Below are positions 4,987 through 11,929 of a stretch of 11,929 nt of DNA, one piece after another. Each line of letters begins with the position of its first letter. The first letter of the stretch is position 1. Under the pieces are notes generated by a model. That model searched no databases and was not told the origin of the DNA. It worked only from the letters and a program-made list of their open reading frames with translations. Made by a program: the position numbers and the translations under genes. Origin of the DNA: Victivallales bacterium (lineage in GTDB: Bacteria; Verrucomicrobiota; Lentisphaeria; Oligosphaerales; Oligosphaeraceae); the NCBI GenBank assembly GCA_017431185.1, contig JAFRLP010000029.1:1-11929 (forward strand). Direction: 5' to 3'.

Positions 4987-5577
4987 TTATTTGGTGATGG
5001 TAACTCTGTTGTTGGCCTTGTCCCAGGTTGTGTTGAAACTATACACGTTGTCGGCATTTTTCTTGTCATTGCCAGAGGCGGAGTCGCCATCGGGGCCGAT
5101 GCTCCAAATGACCACGGAATAGTAGATCGTGCTGCCGAGACCGGGGATGCTTGCACCGCTGGAACTGCCGTCAATCTGTCCATTGTAGTCATGGTCAAAC
5201 GCCACTTGCAGTCTCTGGTCCCAAGGGTCTTGATATACACCTGGAGAATTTCCCTGGACCTCAAGGAACCTGATGTTTTTGGGATTGTAGGTGGTGTAAT
5301 CGCTAATGGAGGAATCCCCCTGAAGCAATTGAATGAGCCACTGATACTGCGCGTCAGTAAGCGCATTTGCACTCACCCCTGAGGCAATCGGCAGTTTGCC
5401 GTATGTACTTTCGTATTGCTTGATGGCGTTGTACAGAGTGGTGATGGCCGCCTTTGCCTTGGCCATTTCCGCCTTCTTGATAGCGCCGTTGACGGCGGGC
5501 ACCAGCAGTCCAGCCAGAACCAGTATCACTGCGATGACCACCAGCAGTTCCACCAGTGTGAATCCTTTCGTTTTCAT
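4987..5577 (-). CDS. GspG-like pseudopilin (second copy)
   Basis: This 196-aa protein starts MKTKG, then FTLVELLVVIAVILVLAGLL, a canonical type III signal with Gly at -1, Phe at +1 and Glu at +5. The rest fits the major-pseudopilin (GspG) plan: a long helix (KAEMAKAKAAITTLYNAIKQ), YGKLP, then YQDPWDQRLQVAFDHD and VIWSIGPDGDSASGNDKKNAD, close to the usual GspG Asp/Gly calcium-loop ending. ATG at 5577 has AGGAGA eight bases upstream. Its first 35 residues closely resemble those of the next gene (LAGLLVPAVNGAIKKA against LAGLLMPAINGAMKRA), which points to duplication or exchange of the N-terminal segment. Confidence 0.85.
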   Translation of the reverse strand: MKTKGFTLVELLVVIAVILVLAGLLVPAVNGAIKKAEMAKAKAAITTLYNAIKQYESTYGKLPIASGVSANALTDAQYQWLIQLLQGDSSISDYTTYNPKNIRFLEVQGNSPGVYQDPWDQRLQVAFDHDYNGQIDGSSSGASIPGLGSTIYYSVVIWSIGPDGDSASGNDKKNADNVYSFNTTWDKANNRVTITK

Positions 5578-5634
5578 TTTCTCGGTCTCCTATGTATTTG
5601 GCTTGATTGTATCTGCGAATTGCCACCCGACGCA

Positions 5635-6099
5635 TCAGTTCTGCTTCCAGTTGGCGATGTCGTCTGCGGTGTTGTTGCTGCCGTCCTTGCCACAAGACCA
5701 TAGGTCGAACTTGGTGGTGTTGTGGGAGCCGGGGCATTGGTATTGCAAGACATTGCCGTAAGCGTCCATCAAAGTGCCGGAGAGGTCGCCTTCCATGTAG
5801 GCGCGTCCCTTCTTGTTGTTGGAATTCTTGTTCGTGAAGTTGTCCCAGATGGAATTGGAGAAGTCCACATTTCCCGCCGTTGACTGGATGGGATAGAAGC
5901 CATAGTCTGCCTTGAACGCATCAAGAGCCAGTTCAAACTCGGTCATGATGGCGAGAGTCTTGGAATGGTCTGCCTTGGCGGCGGCAAAGTTCAGCCCCCC
6001 GACCGTAATAGCCACCAGCAACAGCAGGATTCCGATGACGGCCAGCAGTTCGACGAGGGTGAAGGAGCGGCGGGAAAAGGTGTTATGTTGTGGATTCAT
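5635..6099 (-). CDS. GspG-like pseudopilin (first copy)
   Basis: This 154-aa protein has the leader MNPQHNTFSRRS, then FTLVELLAVIGILLLLVAIT. Ser replaces Gly at -1; Phe +1 and Glu +5 are present. The body matches GspG: FELALDAFKADYGFYP, DAYGNVLQYQCPG, and a C-terminus KFDLWSCGKDGSNNTADDIANW, which is very close to the standard GspG ending that binds calcium. Its length also fits GspG. The ATG at 6099 comes 2 bases after the stop of the secreted protein gene and has no ribosome binding site, so translation is probably coupled. Two GspG-like genes in one operon suggest that one forms the fibre and the other is specialised; which is which cannot be told here. Confidence 0.87.
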   Translation of the reverse strand: MNPQHNTFSRRSFTLVELLAVIGILLLLVAITVGGLNFAAAKADHSKTLAIMTEFELALDAFKADYGFYPIQSTAGNVDFSNSIWDNFTNKNSNNKKGRAYMEGDLSGTLMDAYGNVLQYQCPGSHNTTKFDLWSCGKDGSNNTADDIANWKQN

Positions 6100-6101
6100 G
6101 G

Positions 6102-6809
6102 CTATTTTGCTGCTGGTGCGTGGCGCTGTTGGTTTTGCTTGTTTTTCCGGCGTTGGGAGTCGATTTCACGCATGAGTTTTTCGGCCTCCAACTGGGTGAG
6201 CCAGTCACGCTTGGGAAGTTTCTGGTTCTGCTGTTCTTGCAGGGTCTCAATGAATGCGTAGGCAATCATGGCGGCGCGGATATTGCCAGTGTGTCGCTTC
6301 TGGTAGGCATGGGTTATCTTGTCGCAGCAGTGCCTGACCAGAATCAGGTAATTGAGTTTTGTCTGGTAGGATTGCAGATTTGCCTTGGGATTGGTCTCTT
6401 TGGCTTTTTCCATCGCAGTCTGAATGCGCTGCATTTCACGCGCGACATTAAGCGAAAGATTGTTGGCGAATTCTGCTGGACTCTTGAACATCGGCTCGAA
6501 GACTTTGCTTTGATTGTATTGCCCCTTCAATTTCAACTGCCTCAACTGCTGGTAGAGTTGAAGGTGCTTTTTCTGACCTGCACTCAAAGTCTGCAAGGTT
6601 ACCTGGATGGCGGACGAGGAACTTCTCAATTTCGACAAATTGGCCATCAGCCATTGTGTTTGACGGGAGGGCAGCCCCTCAAGCACATACACCAACTGCG
6701 GGTCAACGGTGGACTGCGGCGTCTGGTTGGCGTTTGGAGCACTGGAGTCTTCTTGTGCCTGCAATGGCAGAATGGCCAGCAACAGGATGAGCAGGACTGC
6801 CTTTTTCAT
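6102..6809 (-). CDS. Secreted or periplasmic helical protein of unknown function
   Basis: I do not recognise this 235-aa protein. It starts MKKAVLLILLLAILPLQAQ, a clear Sec signal peptide with a likely cut after Ala18. The mature part is rich in Gln, Lys and Leu and appears almost entirely helical, with possible coiled-coil stretches (LSAGQKKHLQLYQQLRQLKL and EMQRIQTAMEKAKE) and a Cys-Cys pair in RHCCDK. The C-terminal 30 residues are basic. ATG at 6809 was chosen because the signal peptide begins there and GAGGG lies nine bases upstream; the longer open frame runs into the preceding gene. It sits between the GspK-like and GspG-like genes, so a structural or assembly role outside the inner membrane is likely. 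Confidence 0.75.
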   Translation of the reverse strand: MKKAVLLILLLAILPLQAQEDSSAPNANQTPQSTVDPQLVYVLEGLPSRQTQWLMANLSKLRSSSSAIQVTLQTLSAGQKKHLQLYQQLRQLKLKGQYNQSKVFEPMFKSPAEFANNLSLNVAREMQRIQTAMEKAKETNPKANLQSYQTKLNYLILVRHCCDKITHAYQKRHTGNIRAAMIAYAFIETLQEQQNQKLPKRDWLTQLEAEKLMREIDSQRRKNKQNQQRHAPAAK

Positions 6810-6822
6810 GACTTGTTTCCCT

Positions 6823-9618
6823 CTATCTGACCAGGTTTTCCCGATAGACAACGCTGAATTCGTTTCTCCAGGCATCACGGACAACGGCAAGTTGCCAGAC
6901 GGCAGTGCCCAGTATGCTGAAATAATGGCCGTCCATGCTGGTGGGATTGGTGATGGTCTTTTTGACATCGCTCCAGTTTGTACTGTTAATGCCTGCTCCG
7001 TCAAGTTCCTGAAGCGGCTGCGCCACAATGAAGATGGTGTAGGAATTGCTTCGGGTGCTGAACAGGTTGGCTGTTCGGGCGAACACCGCCTCCGCCCAGC
7101 AGTCGGTCTTGATGGTGCCCTCCGTGGATGTGTAATGCGGAGCAGCCGCGTTGGCCGCCCTGGAGAAGGAGATGGTGGAGTGGGTGTCCAGTTCCACGCA
7201 TGTCGATTCAGACCACTTGTTGACGCTTACGGATGCATAGGTGTCCTCCGGATTCAGTCCAGGATTGAAATAACCGAAATTCCCATCGTCCTGGCAGTTG
7301 CAGTTGAATTTTCCGTAACTGAATTTGGCCGGCCCGATTTTCACCTGGTCAAGCAGGATGGCATCGCCATTGGCGTAGGTCACATTGTCCGTGTCGGCAT
7401 AGGCGTGGTATGTGGACAGTCGGATGGTGCAGAACGGTTCTGCACGATGGATGGCTCCGAGCTCCCAGAAGGAGAGTATTTTGCCTGTGGACCGGTTGGC
7501 AATGTAGTTGGTGGAGATGTCCTTCAAGTCAAGGGATGCCTTGGCTTTAGACTCCATGTCATAGCCCGTGGTGTCCGACTCGCCATCCAGGAGTGCCAGG
7601 ATGGCCTGGGTGTTGGGGTTGATTGCCTCCCAGGATGAGTAGGAGGCATAAGCAAAATCGTCAGTGCCCTGATAGGAGGTGTTGTCATGCCAGTCCCAGT
7701 AAGCGGAACGGTGGTTGCAGCGCGGGTCTTTGGCTTCCAGGGAGGCATAGAGATAAAACGTCTTTTCTCCGTCATCCACTTCATTTGCCGTCGTGGCACT
7801 GGGGTTGTAAACCACGCCTGGCAGAGTACAGGTGAGGCTCTTTTCCCCCTCCCAGTATGCCAGGTCGTACAATTGCGTCAAATCATTCAAGGCAGCAGCA
7901 TGGTAGGCGATGACCTTTTTCACCTTGAATTCCAGGTCTAGCGCATAGGCGTGCTTTTTGGAACTGTCCTCGGTGTCCTGAATGCCGGAGTTGGTCTCCT
8001 TGAGCACCTGGAATGGGGTGAAGACGGGAGTGTTGCCGCCGCTTTCAGCAGTGAACACATATTGCGCATAGGTCTTGTCAGAGTCAACGGAACCTGTTTT
8101 CTCTTCATTTGTCAGCCAGCCCGAGGACGTTGGCGCGAAATCACCGGCTTTCCATTGTGTGTGGCTGGCGTCGGTGTATTTGACGGTGTAGGAACCCTCG
8201 ATGCGAAGTGCCAATTTTCCGACAGGTACGCTTTCGTTGAACACATTGGCCAACTCCATGCCTCCGGTGACGTTGACCTGGATGTCGTAATTGTCATCCG
8301 CATTGCGTACCCGCTGGACATAGAATCGCAAGGGGATTTCATTGATGTAGGCAACTTTCTCGTTTCCGCAGTAGGCTGGTGCATTTGGTGCCGAGAAATC
8401 AAAGTTCTCGTCAATAGTGGCGTAATTGTTGCTGTCGGCATAGTCTTTGAGGTTGGCAGCGACATGCTTTGAGACATTAACGCCATTTTTATCCGTCATT
8501 TTGGCAAGGGAGAAGATACAAGTGGCCTTGCTGTCGGCGAAGCCTGTGTCAGTTTCTTTGCCGAATGCCTGGCGTTCTCCGGCTACCAGGGATGTGACGG
8601 TGATGGCGTCTGAATCCCAATAACTGGTTCCCCCGATTTCGAAGCCAGTCAGGTCGAACCGATGGTATTCCCCGTCAAAGTTTCCGCTGGTTACTTGTGC
8701 GAAACTCTCAGGCTCCTTGGGGGAGAAGAAAGTGAACTTGGCGTAATCGAAAGATGCGCCTCTTTCATTAACGAGATGTGTGTAACTTTGCCAGGGAAGA
8801 CGCGTGTAGCCAAGGTAGCCTGTGAGCGAGGGCGTGTATGCACTGCGGTTGCTGTACCAGATTTCCTGGAGGCTGACTCCCAGGCGCTGCTTGTTGTCAT
8901 CGGTGAGTGTGGCGTTACCTGCCATGTCTAATCCCATCTGGTAGAAGAAATGCGTGGCTGCATCATAGGCAGTGCCCAAATCCGTCAGAGTATATGAGCC
9001 AGATGCAATGATGGGAGCGACAGGGGTGCCGCTGATGAGCCTCATGTCCAGAAGGCGGTTGATGTCATATTTCAGGGTTTCGTCCAGCAACACGTATGCG
9101 ATTCGCCCGATGATGGTTCCTGTGCCGTCTGAGTTCTTGTAGATGGGCTGGTAACTGTTCACAAAGGTTTGTCCTGAAATGGTTGCCAGATTGTCATAGT
9201 AGGTGGAGTAGCGGCGGATGATGGCGTGAGGGGAGTTGCCGTCCTCATCGGTTTCGCTTCCTGTGGTGGCGTAGTGCTGCACATGGTTGTCGGTGTCGTG
9301 CCAGGAGTGTGCGCTGAAATTGATGGAGGAGGAGGCTGCGTTGGGGTAAAGGCAGCCTTCGTCCGTGGAGGCCATTCCGACGTCTGCTATATAGCGACCC
9401 TTGCGTCCAAAGGCAAGCTTCAAGGCGTTGAGGATACGGTCTTCGGCGGTGATGGCCAGTAGATTGGCACGGGTGATGTCGGCGTTGACTTTGGCGACCT
9501 GGCGGGAGGTGCGCGCCGAGAACGCGAAACTCATCGCCAAAATGAGAGCCAAGGAGAGGATGCCCAAGCTGATGAGCAGTGCGGAGCCGCGCTGGTTCTT
9601 TTTTTGTTTTTGGTTCAT
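6823..9618 (-). CDS. Very large GspK/PilX-like protein, Verru_Chthon cassette A type
   Basis: This 931-aa protein has a prepilin-like start: a basic leader ending QRG at residue 11, then SALLISLGILSLALILAMSF. It lacks Glu at +5, as is normal for GspK and PilX. It continues with an Ala-rich helix (SRQVAKVNADITRANLLAIT) and GRIAYVLLDETLKYDINRLL, reminiscent of the GspK core. Near the C-terminus are SFWELGAIHRAEPFCTIRLS, GKFNCN and ARTANLFSTRSNSYTIFIVA, which I associate with cassette protein A of Verrucomicrobium and Chthoniobacter. It is far longer than ordinary GspK (about 300-350 aa). ATG at 9618 was chosen for its GGGAG site nine bases upstream; a TTG 30 codons earlier would overlap the previous gene. 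It is probably the tip component of a pseudopilus. Confidence 0.72.
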   Translation of the reverse strand: MNQKQKKNQRGSALLISLGILSLALILAMSFAFSARTSRQVAKVNADITRANLLAITAEDRILNALKLAFGRKGRYIADVGMASTDEGCLYPNAASSSINFSAHSWHDTDNHVQHYATTGSETDEDGNSPHAIIRRYSTYYDNLATISGQTFVNSYQPIYKNSDGTGTIIGRIAYVLLDETLKYDINRLLDMRLISGTPVAPIIASGSYTLTDLGTAYDAATHFFYQMGLDMAGNATLTDDNKQRLGVSLQEIWYSNRSAYTPSLTGYLGYTRLPWQSYTHLVNERGASFDYAKFTFFSPKEPESFAQVTSGNFDGEYHRFDLTGFEIGGTSYWDSDAITVTSLVAGERQAFGKETDTGFADSKATCIFSLAKMTDKNGVNVSKHVAANLKDYADSNNYATIDENFDFSAPNAPAYCGNEKVAYINEIPLRFYVQRVRNADDNYDIQVNVTGGMELANVFNESVPVGKLALRIEGSYTVKYTDASHTQWKAGDFAPTSSGWLTNEEKTGSVDSDKTYAQYVFTAESGGNTPVFTPFQVLKETNSGIQDTEDSSKKHAYALDLEFKVKKVIAYHAAALNDLTQLYDLAYWEGEKSLTCTLPGVVYNPSATTANEVDDGEKTFYLYASLEAKDPRCNHRSAYWDWHDNTSYQGTDDFAYASYSSWEAINPNTQAILALLDGESDTTGYDMESKAKASLDLKDISTNYIANRSTGKILSFWELGAIHRAEPFCTIRLSTYHAYADTDNVTYANGDAILLDQVKIGPAKFSYGKFNCNCQDDGNFGYFNPGLNPEDTYASVSVNKWSESTCVELDTHSTISFSRAANAAAPHYTSTEGTIKTDCWAEAVFARTANLFSTRSNSYTIFIVAQPLQELDGAGINSTNWSDVKKTITNPTSMDGHYFSILGTAVWQLAVVRDAWRNEFSVVYRENLVR

Positions 9619-9661
9619 TATGTCGCGCTCCCGTTGGGTGGATAATTCGATGTGGATAAAG

Positions 9662-10447
9662 TTATTGGAGGAAGAAGATGCGGGTGATGTTGCGGGTGGT
9701 TTCGGCAATTCGCTTATCCTTCAGCGTTCCTTGCAAAGCGTTGGCCTCCGGGTCAAAGGTGTTCATGGTGACCTTGATGGCTGTGGGGGAATACGAAGTG
9801 CAGATTTCGTCGCTGCCTCCAGTGATGTTGGCCTCCGTCGGGAAACTCGCGTAGAGATTGAAACCGCTGACACAGGTGGCTAGTTTTTCGAAATCATAGG
9901 TTGTAATGTTGGCACTGGTCAGATAACTGGTTTTAAATGTAGTTACCAATGTCTTGAACTGGTCGGGTGATGCCCCAAACAGAAATGCAGGATTAAAGGA
10001 GATGGGAACACTGGCATTGTCCTTTTTCGTGATGCTGTTGGTGTCCAGAGCGACGCGGTAGAGGGTTTGTGCGCTGGCATCATAGTAATAAACCACGGGA
10101 TAGACTCCCATGTTTGCGTATGTTCCCGTTGTGGCGAATTTGGTGTAGAACATGCAGAACACATCCTGGTTTAGGATATTTGGACTAGAATTGTGGTAGA
10201 GATAGAACGGCAGGGTGCGGTTGGTTTCGTTGGAAAACTGTGCATTTCGGAAATCGTTCTGCATGACCTCCAGGGCGGTGGAGGCGGTGGAGAAGATTTC
10301 CTCGGTTCTGGTGGAGGCTGCCCAGAGGCGTTGGGCGCCTGTGACAAACTGGAAGAGGAAGCCCATCATCAGGACGAGGATGGCCACCGCGACCATCATT
10401 TCGATGAGGGTGTAACGGTGAAGTATGTTTTGGGGAATGGCCTTCAT
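9662..10447 (-). CDS. GspJ-like minor pseudopilin, Verru_Chthon cassette C type
   Basis: This is a 261-aa protein with leader MKAIPQNILHR, then YTLIEMMVAVAILVLMMGFL. Arg stands at -1 and Tyr at +1, but Glu +5 is kept. After the membrane helix comes GAQRLWAASTRTEEIFSTAS and ALEVMQNDFRNAQF, which fits GspJ and in particular the cassette C pattern (LW, a Glu-Phe helix, then a Leu/Met-rich helix ending in Ala). ATG at 10447 lies 15 bases after the preceding stop, and its ribosome binding site is poor. The C-terminus ends TRNITRIFFLQ. It is likely a minor subunit of the pseudopilus tip with the H-, I- and K-like neighbours. Confidence 0.78.
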   Translation of the reverse strand: MKAIPQNILHRYTLIEMMVAVAILVLMMGFLFQFVTGAQRLWAASTRTEEIFSTASTALEVMQNDFRNAQFSNETNRTLPFYLYHNSSPNILNQDVFCMFYTKFATTGTYANMGVYPVVYYYDASAQTLYRVALDTNSITKKDNASVPISFNPAFLFGASPDQFKTLVTTFKTSYLTSANITTYDFEKLATCVSGFNLYASFPTEANITGGSDEICTSYSPTAIKVTMNTFDPEANALQGTLKDKRIAETTRNITRIFFLQ

Positions 10448-10462
10448 GGTGGGCAGTCCGTC

Positions 10463-11113
10463 CTATTCGAAAGTGGGCTTCATGATTTCCAGAATGTACT
10501 CTTCGCTCTGCTGGGCGGAATAAGGCAATTCCACTGGCCAGCGGATTTCCAGCACGAACCGTGCGCCCATGGTGTAGGGAAGGTCATTGCTTCCCACGCG
10601 AATCTGCTGTCTGGTCAGGGTGGCGATGGCCTTGAAGTCGATTTGGCCATTCGTCGCGGCCGTGTCCAAATCAGCGATGGATGTGTTTCCGTCTGACCGA
10701 CTGACCAGGAGGAATATCTGGGCATTGGTCGTGCTTTGGGGGACAAAGAGGTTTCCGCTGGTGATTTCGCCGCCGAGGATTGAGTTGGTGGAGGATGGAG
10801 CCACCCAGCCACTGGACAGGTTGGCCTGTGCTGCGGTGCAGGCGGATTCGATGTCAGTTTGCGCGACGGTGGTGAGGGCATCCACTTTGTCCCAGGCGGT
10901 TTTGCTTTTGCCTGTGACGGATTTGTCGTAGGTCAGGTTGTATTTGAGGACGGAGAGCAGCTGGTCGGCGGCCTGGGAGGCATAGTTGACGACTTCGGCG
11001 TCACGTGTGGCGGTGGCTCCGATGGGGAAGAGGACCATGATGGAGCAGATGCCGATTGCCACCACGCCCAGTGCGAGGAGGATTTCGACCATGCTGAAAG
11101 GATGTTGTCTCAT
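10463..11113 (-). CDS. GspI-like minor pseudopilin, Verru_Chthon cassette B type
   Basis: This 216-aa protein starts MRQHP, then FSMVEILLALGVVAIGICSI with Glu at +5. Pro, not Gly, precedes the expected cut. The following MVLFPIGATATRDAEVVNYA and ASQAADQLLS match the start of cassette protein B and of GspI-type minor pseudopilins. The C-terminal part has VLEIRWPVELPYS and ends EIMKPTFE. I chose ATG at 11113 because GAGG lies six bases upstream; an in-frame ATG at 11125 would add four residues but has no ribosome binding site. It follows the GspH-like gene by 13 bases. Confidence 0.78.
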   Translation of the reverse strand: MRQHPFSMVEILLALGVVAIGICSIMVLFPIGATATRDAEVVNYASQAADQLLSVLKYNLTYDKSVTGKSKTAWDKVDALTTVAQTDIESACTAAQANLSSGWVAPSSTNSILGGEITSGNLFVPQSTTNAQIFLLVSRSDGNTSIADLDTAATNGQIDFKAIATLTRQQIRVGSNDLPYTMGARFVLEIRWPVELPYSAQQSEEYILEIMKPTFE

Positions 11114-11126
11114 GGTTGGCCTCATT

Positions 11127-11870
11127 CTAGTGCAGGAAGGTGACGCGCCCTGTGAGTCTGGAGATTTCCAGTTCGCGGAAATTGGGCGGATTCAGGCGTT
11201 GAATGGCGGAGGCCCCATCGCCGTCGGCGATCATGTTGGCGTTGCCCTCCATCACAGTGATGTAGGTGCGACTTGCGCATCTGCCAGTCGGTTCGAACAC
11301 GACGCAGCGGATGCCGGAATTGCTTTTGCCTGAGATGATTTTTGCATCATCTCCAGAACCGTCTCCAACGATGGGGCCACCCGAAGTAAGATTACTGGTG
11401 GTGAAACTGCCATCGGTCATGCCTGATTTGACGGTGGCAGGCTCCGCAGAGGTGTCCATTGTATTGCTGGATGTGTTGACTTGGGCGATGATGGCGTTCT
11501 GGGGAAGAAACGTCCAGGTGGTGCCAGGCACCCATTCGCTCAGTGTCCAGGATGTGCCGGAGCCTGTGACAATGCCGGCACGGAAAGACTGAAACTTGTA
11601 GAAACTGGTGGCGTCCGCTCGATGGAAGGTCTCGGCGCCTGGCATGACGACAGCGATGTGGCAGCGCCGTGAGATGGCCTCGGCGCGGGCGAGGGCGAGT
11701 TGGCTGGAGAGCATGCGGGCGGCTGCATCGACAGAGTTGCCCGTGGCGAGGTTGCGGAAGGCGGGGACTGTCAGCCCCAGCAGAATGCCGATGATGACAA
11801 TGACCGTCAGCAGTTCCACAAGGGTGAAACCGTGGCGGGAATTGTGAGGTATGTGTTGAACCTGGGGCAT
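11127..11870 (-). CDS. GspH-like minor pseudopilin, Verru_Chthon cassette D type
   Basis: This 247-aa protein has leader MPQVQHIPHNSRHG, then FTLVELLTVIVIIGILLGLT, a canonical prepilin signal with Gly -1, Phe +1 and Glu +5. The body has the GspH/FimT layout: DAAARMLSSQLALARAEAIS and RRCHIAVVM, then a Ser/Thr-rich middle, then IRCVVFEPTGRCAS near the C-terminus, the usual site of the GspH 'F-x-x-x-G-R' motif. It is the first gene of the visible operon. The ATG at 11870 has no ribosome binding site; an A-rich stretch precedes it. The promoter lies upstream of the window edge or in the 59 bases that remain, where I see no clear one. Confidence 0.8.
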   Translation of the reverse strand: MPQVQHIPHNSRHGFTLVELLTVIVIIGILLGLTVPAFRNLATGNSVDAAARMLSSQLALARAEAISRRCHIAVVMPGAETFHRADATSFYKFQSFRAGIVTGSGTSWTLSEWVPGTTWTFLPQNAIIAQVNTSSNTMDTSAEPATVKSGMTDGSFTTSNLTSGGPIVGDGSGDDAKIISGKSNSGIRCVVFEPTGRCASRTYITVMEGNANMIADGDGASAIQRLNPPNFRELEISRLTGRVTFLH

Positions 11871-11906
11871 GTTTTTTTGCTAGGAGGCTGTTTAGATGTG
11901 GGGCAT

Positions 11907-11928
11907 GCGGCGGCGGGGACGCCGCCGC
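11907..11928. other. Very GC-rich hairpin at the window edge
   Basis: GCGGCGGCG (11907-11915), the four-base loop GGGA, and CGCCGCCGC (11920-11928) form a perfect 9-bp stem. On the minus strand it is followed by CATGCCCCACATC with no T run, so it is not a complete intrinsic terminator for an upstream gene. On the plus strand the sequence ends. It lies about 37 bases upstream of the first pseudopilin gene and could be a leader structure or a remnant of the gene before it. Confidence 0.4.
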
Positions 11929-11929
11929 C

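Noticed and set aside
6810..7028. N-terminal extension of the secreted protein by 73 residues
   Set aside because: It overlaps the GspK-like gene and would bury a clear Sec signal peptide that starts at 6809.
6709..7638. Plus-strand open frame of 309 codons opposite the GspK-like gene
   Set aside because: It is antisense to a long frame with a clear prepilin-like start and has no ribosome binding site or recognisable domain.
9619..9708. Upstream TTG start for the GspK-like gene
   Set aside because: It would overlap the end of the GspJ-like gene and add 30 residues in front of a normal prepilin leader.

Overview
This window most likely comes from a member of the PVC group, probably Verrucomicrobiota/Lentisphaerota. 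Three things point there. A 51-residue gene at 3033-3188 matches the small basic protein family known from Chlamydiae, Verrucomicrobia, Lentisphaerae and Planctomycetes. A block of pseudopilin-like genes resembles the four-gene Verru_Chthon cassette. A further pilin-like protein has the C-terminal H-x-DG signature common in these phyla. All family assignments are from reading the translations; no search was run. Every supported gene lies on the minus strand, so the window reads biologically from right to left.

Region 1 (11870 to 4330) is a long pseudopilin operon. It begins with a GspH-like protein, followed by GspI-like, GspJ-like and a very large (931 aa) GspK-like protein, in the order expected for cassette members D, B, C and A. 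Next come a secreted helical protein with a signal peptide, two GspG-like proteins, and a prepilin with an H-x10-DG motif. Gaps are 2 to 57 bases and no internal terminator is visible. No secretin, ATPase, platform protein or prepilin peptidase lies in the window, so the machinery must be encoded elsewhere.

Region 2 (4326 to 3326) is a tightly coupled three-gene module: a DUF3990 protein with ADP-ribosyltransferase-like motifs, an 81-aa helical partner, and a DUF3791 protein. It starts 3 bases after the last pilin stop codon. It looks like an effector or toxin-antitoxin type cassette riding on the pilin transcript. Its function is not known to me, and it is the best candidate here for an undescribed system.

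Region 3 (about 3316 to 2085) holds a good promoter with repeated sequence elements around it, the small basic protein gene, a strong intrinsic terminator, and prmA (ribosomal protein L11 methyltransferase). The prmA ribosome binding site directly abuts the terminator, so prmA is probably expressed by read-through.

Region 4 (about 2013 to 1) has a possible weak terminator for prmA, then a sigma-70-like promoter driving rplY, pth and rpsF. This is a translation operon order common in bacteria. A GC-rich open frame starts just after rpsF and leaves the window at base 1.
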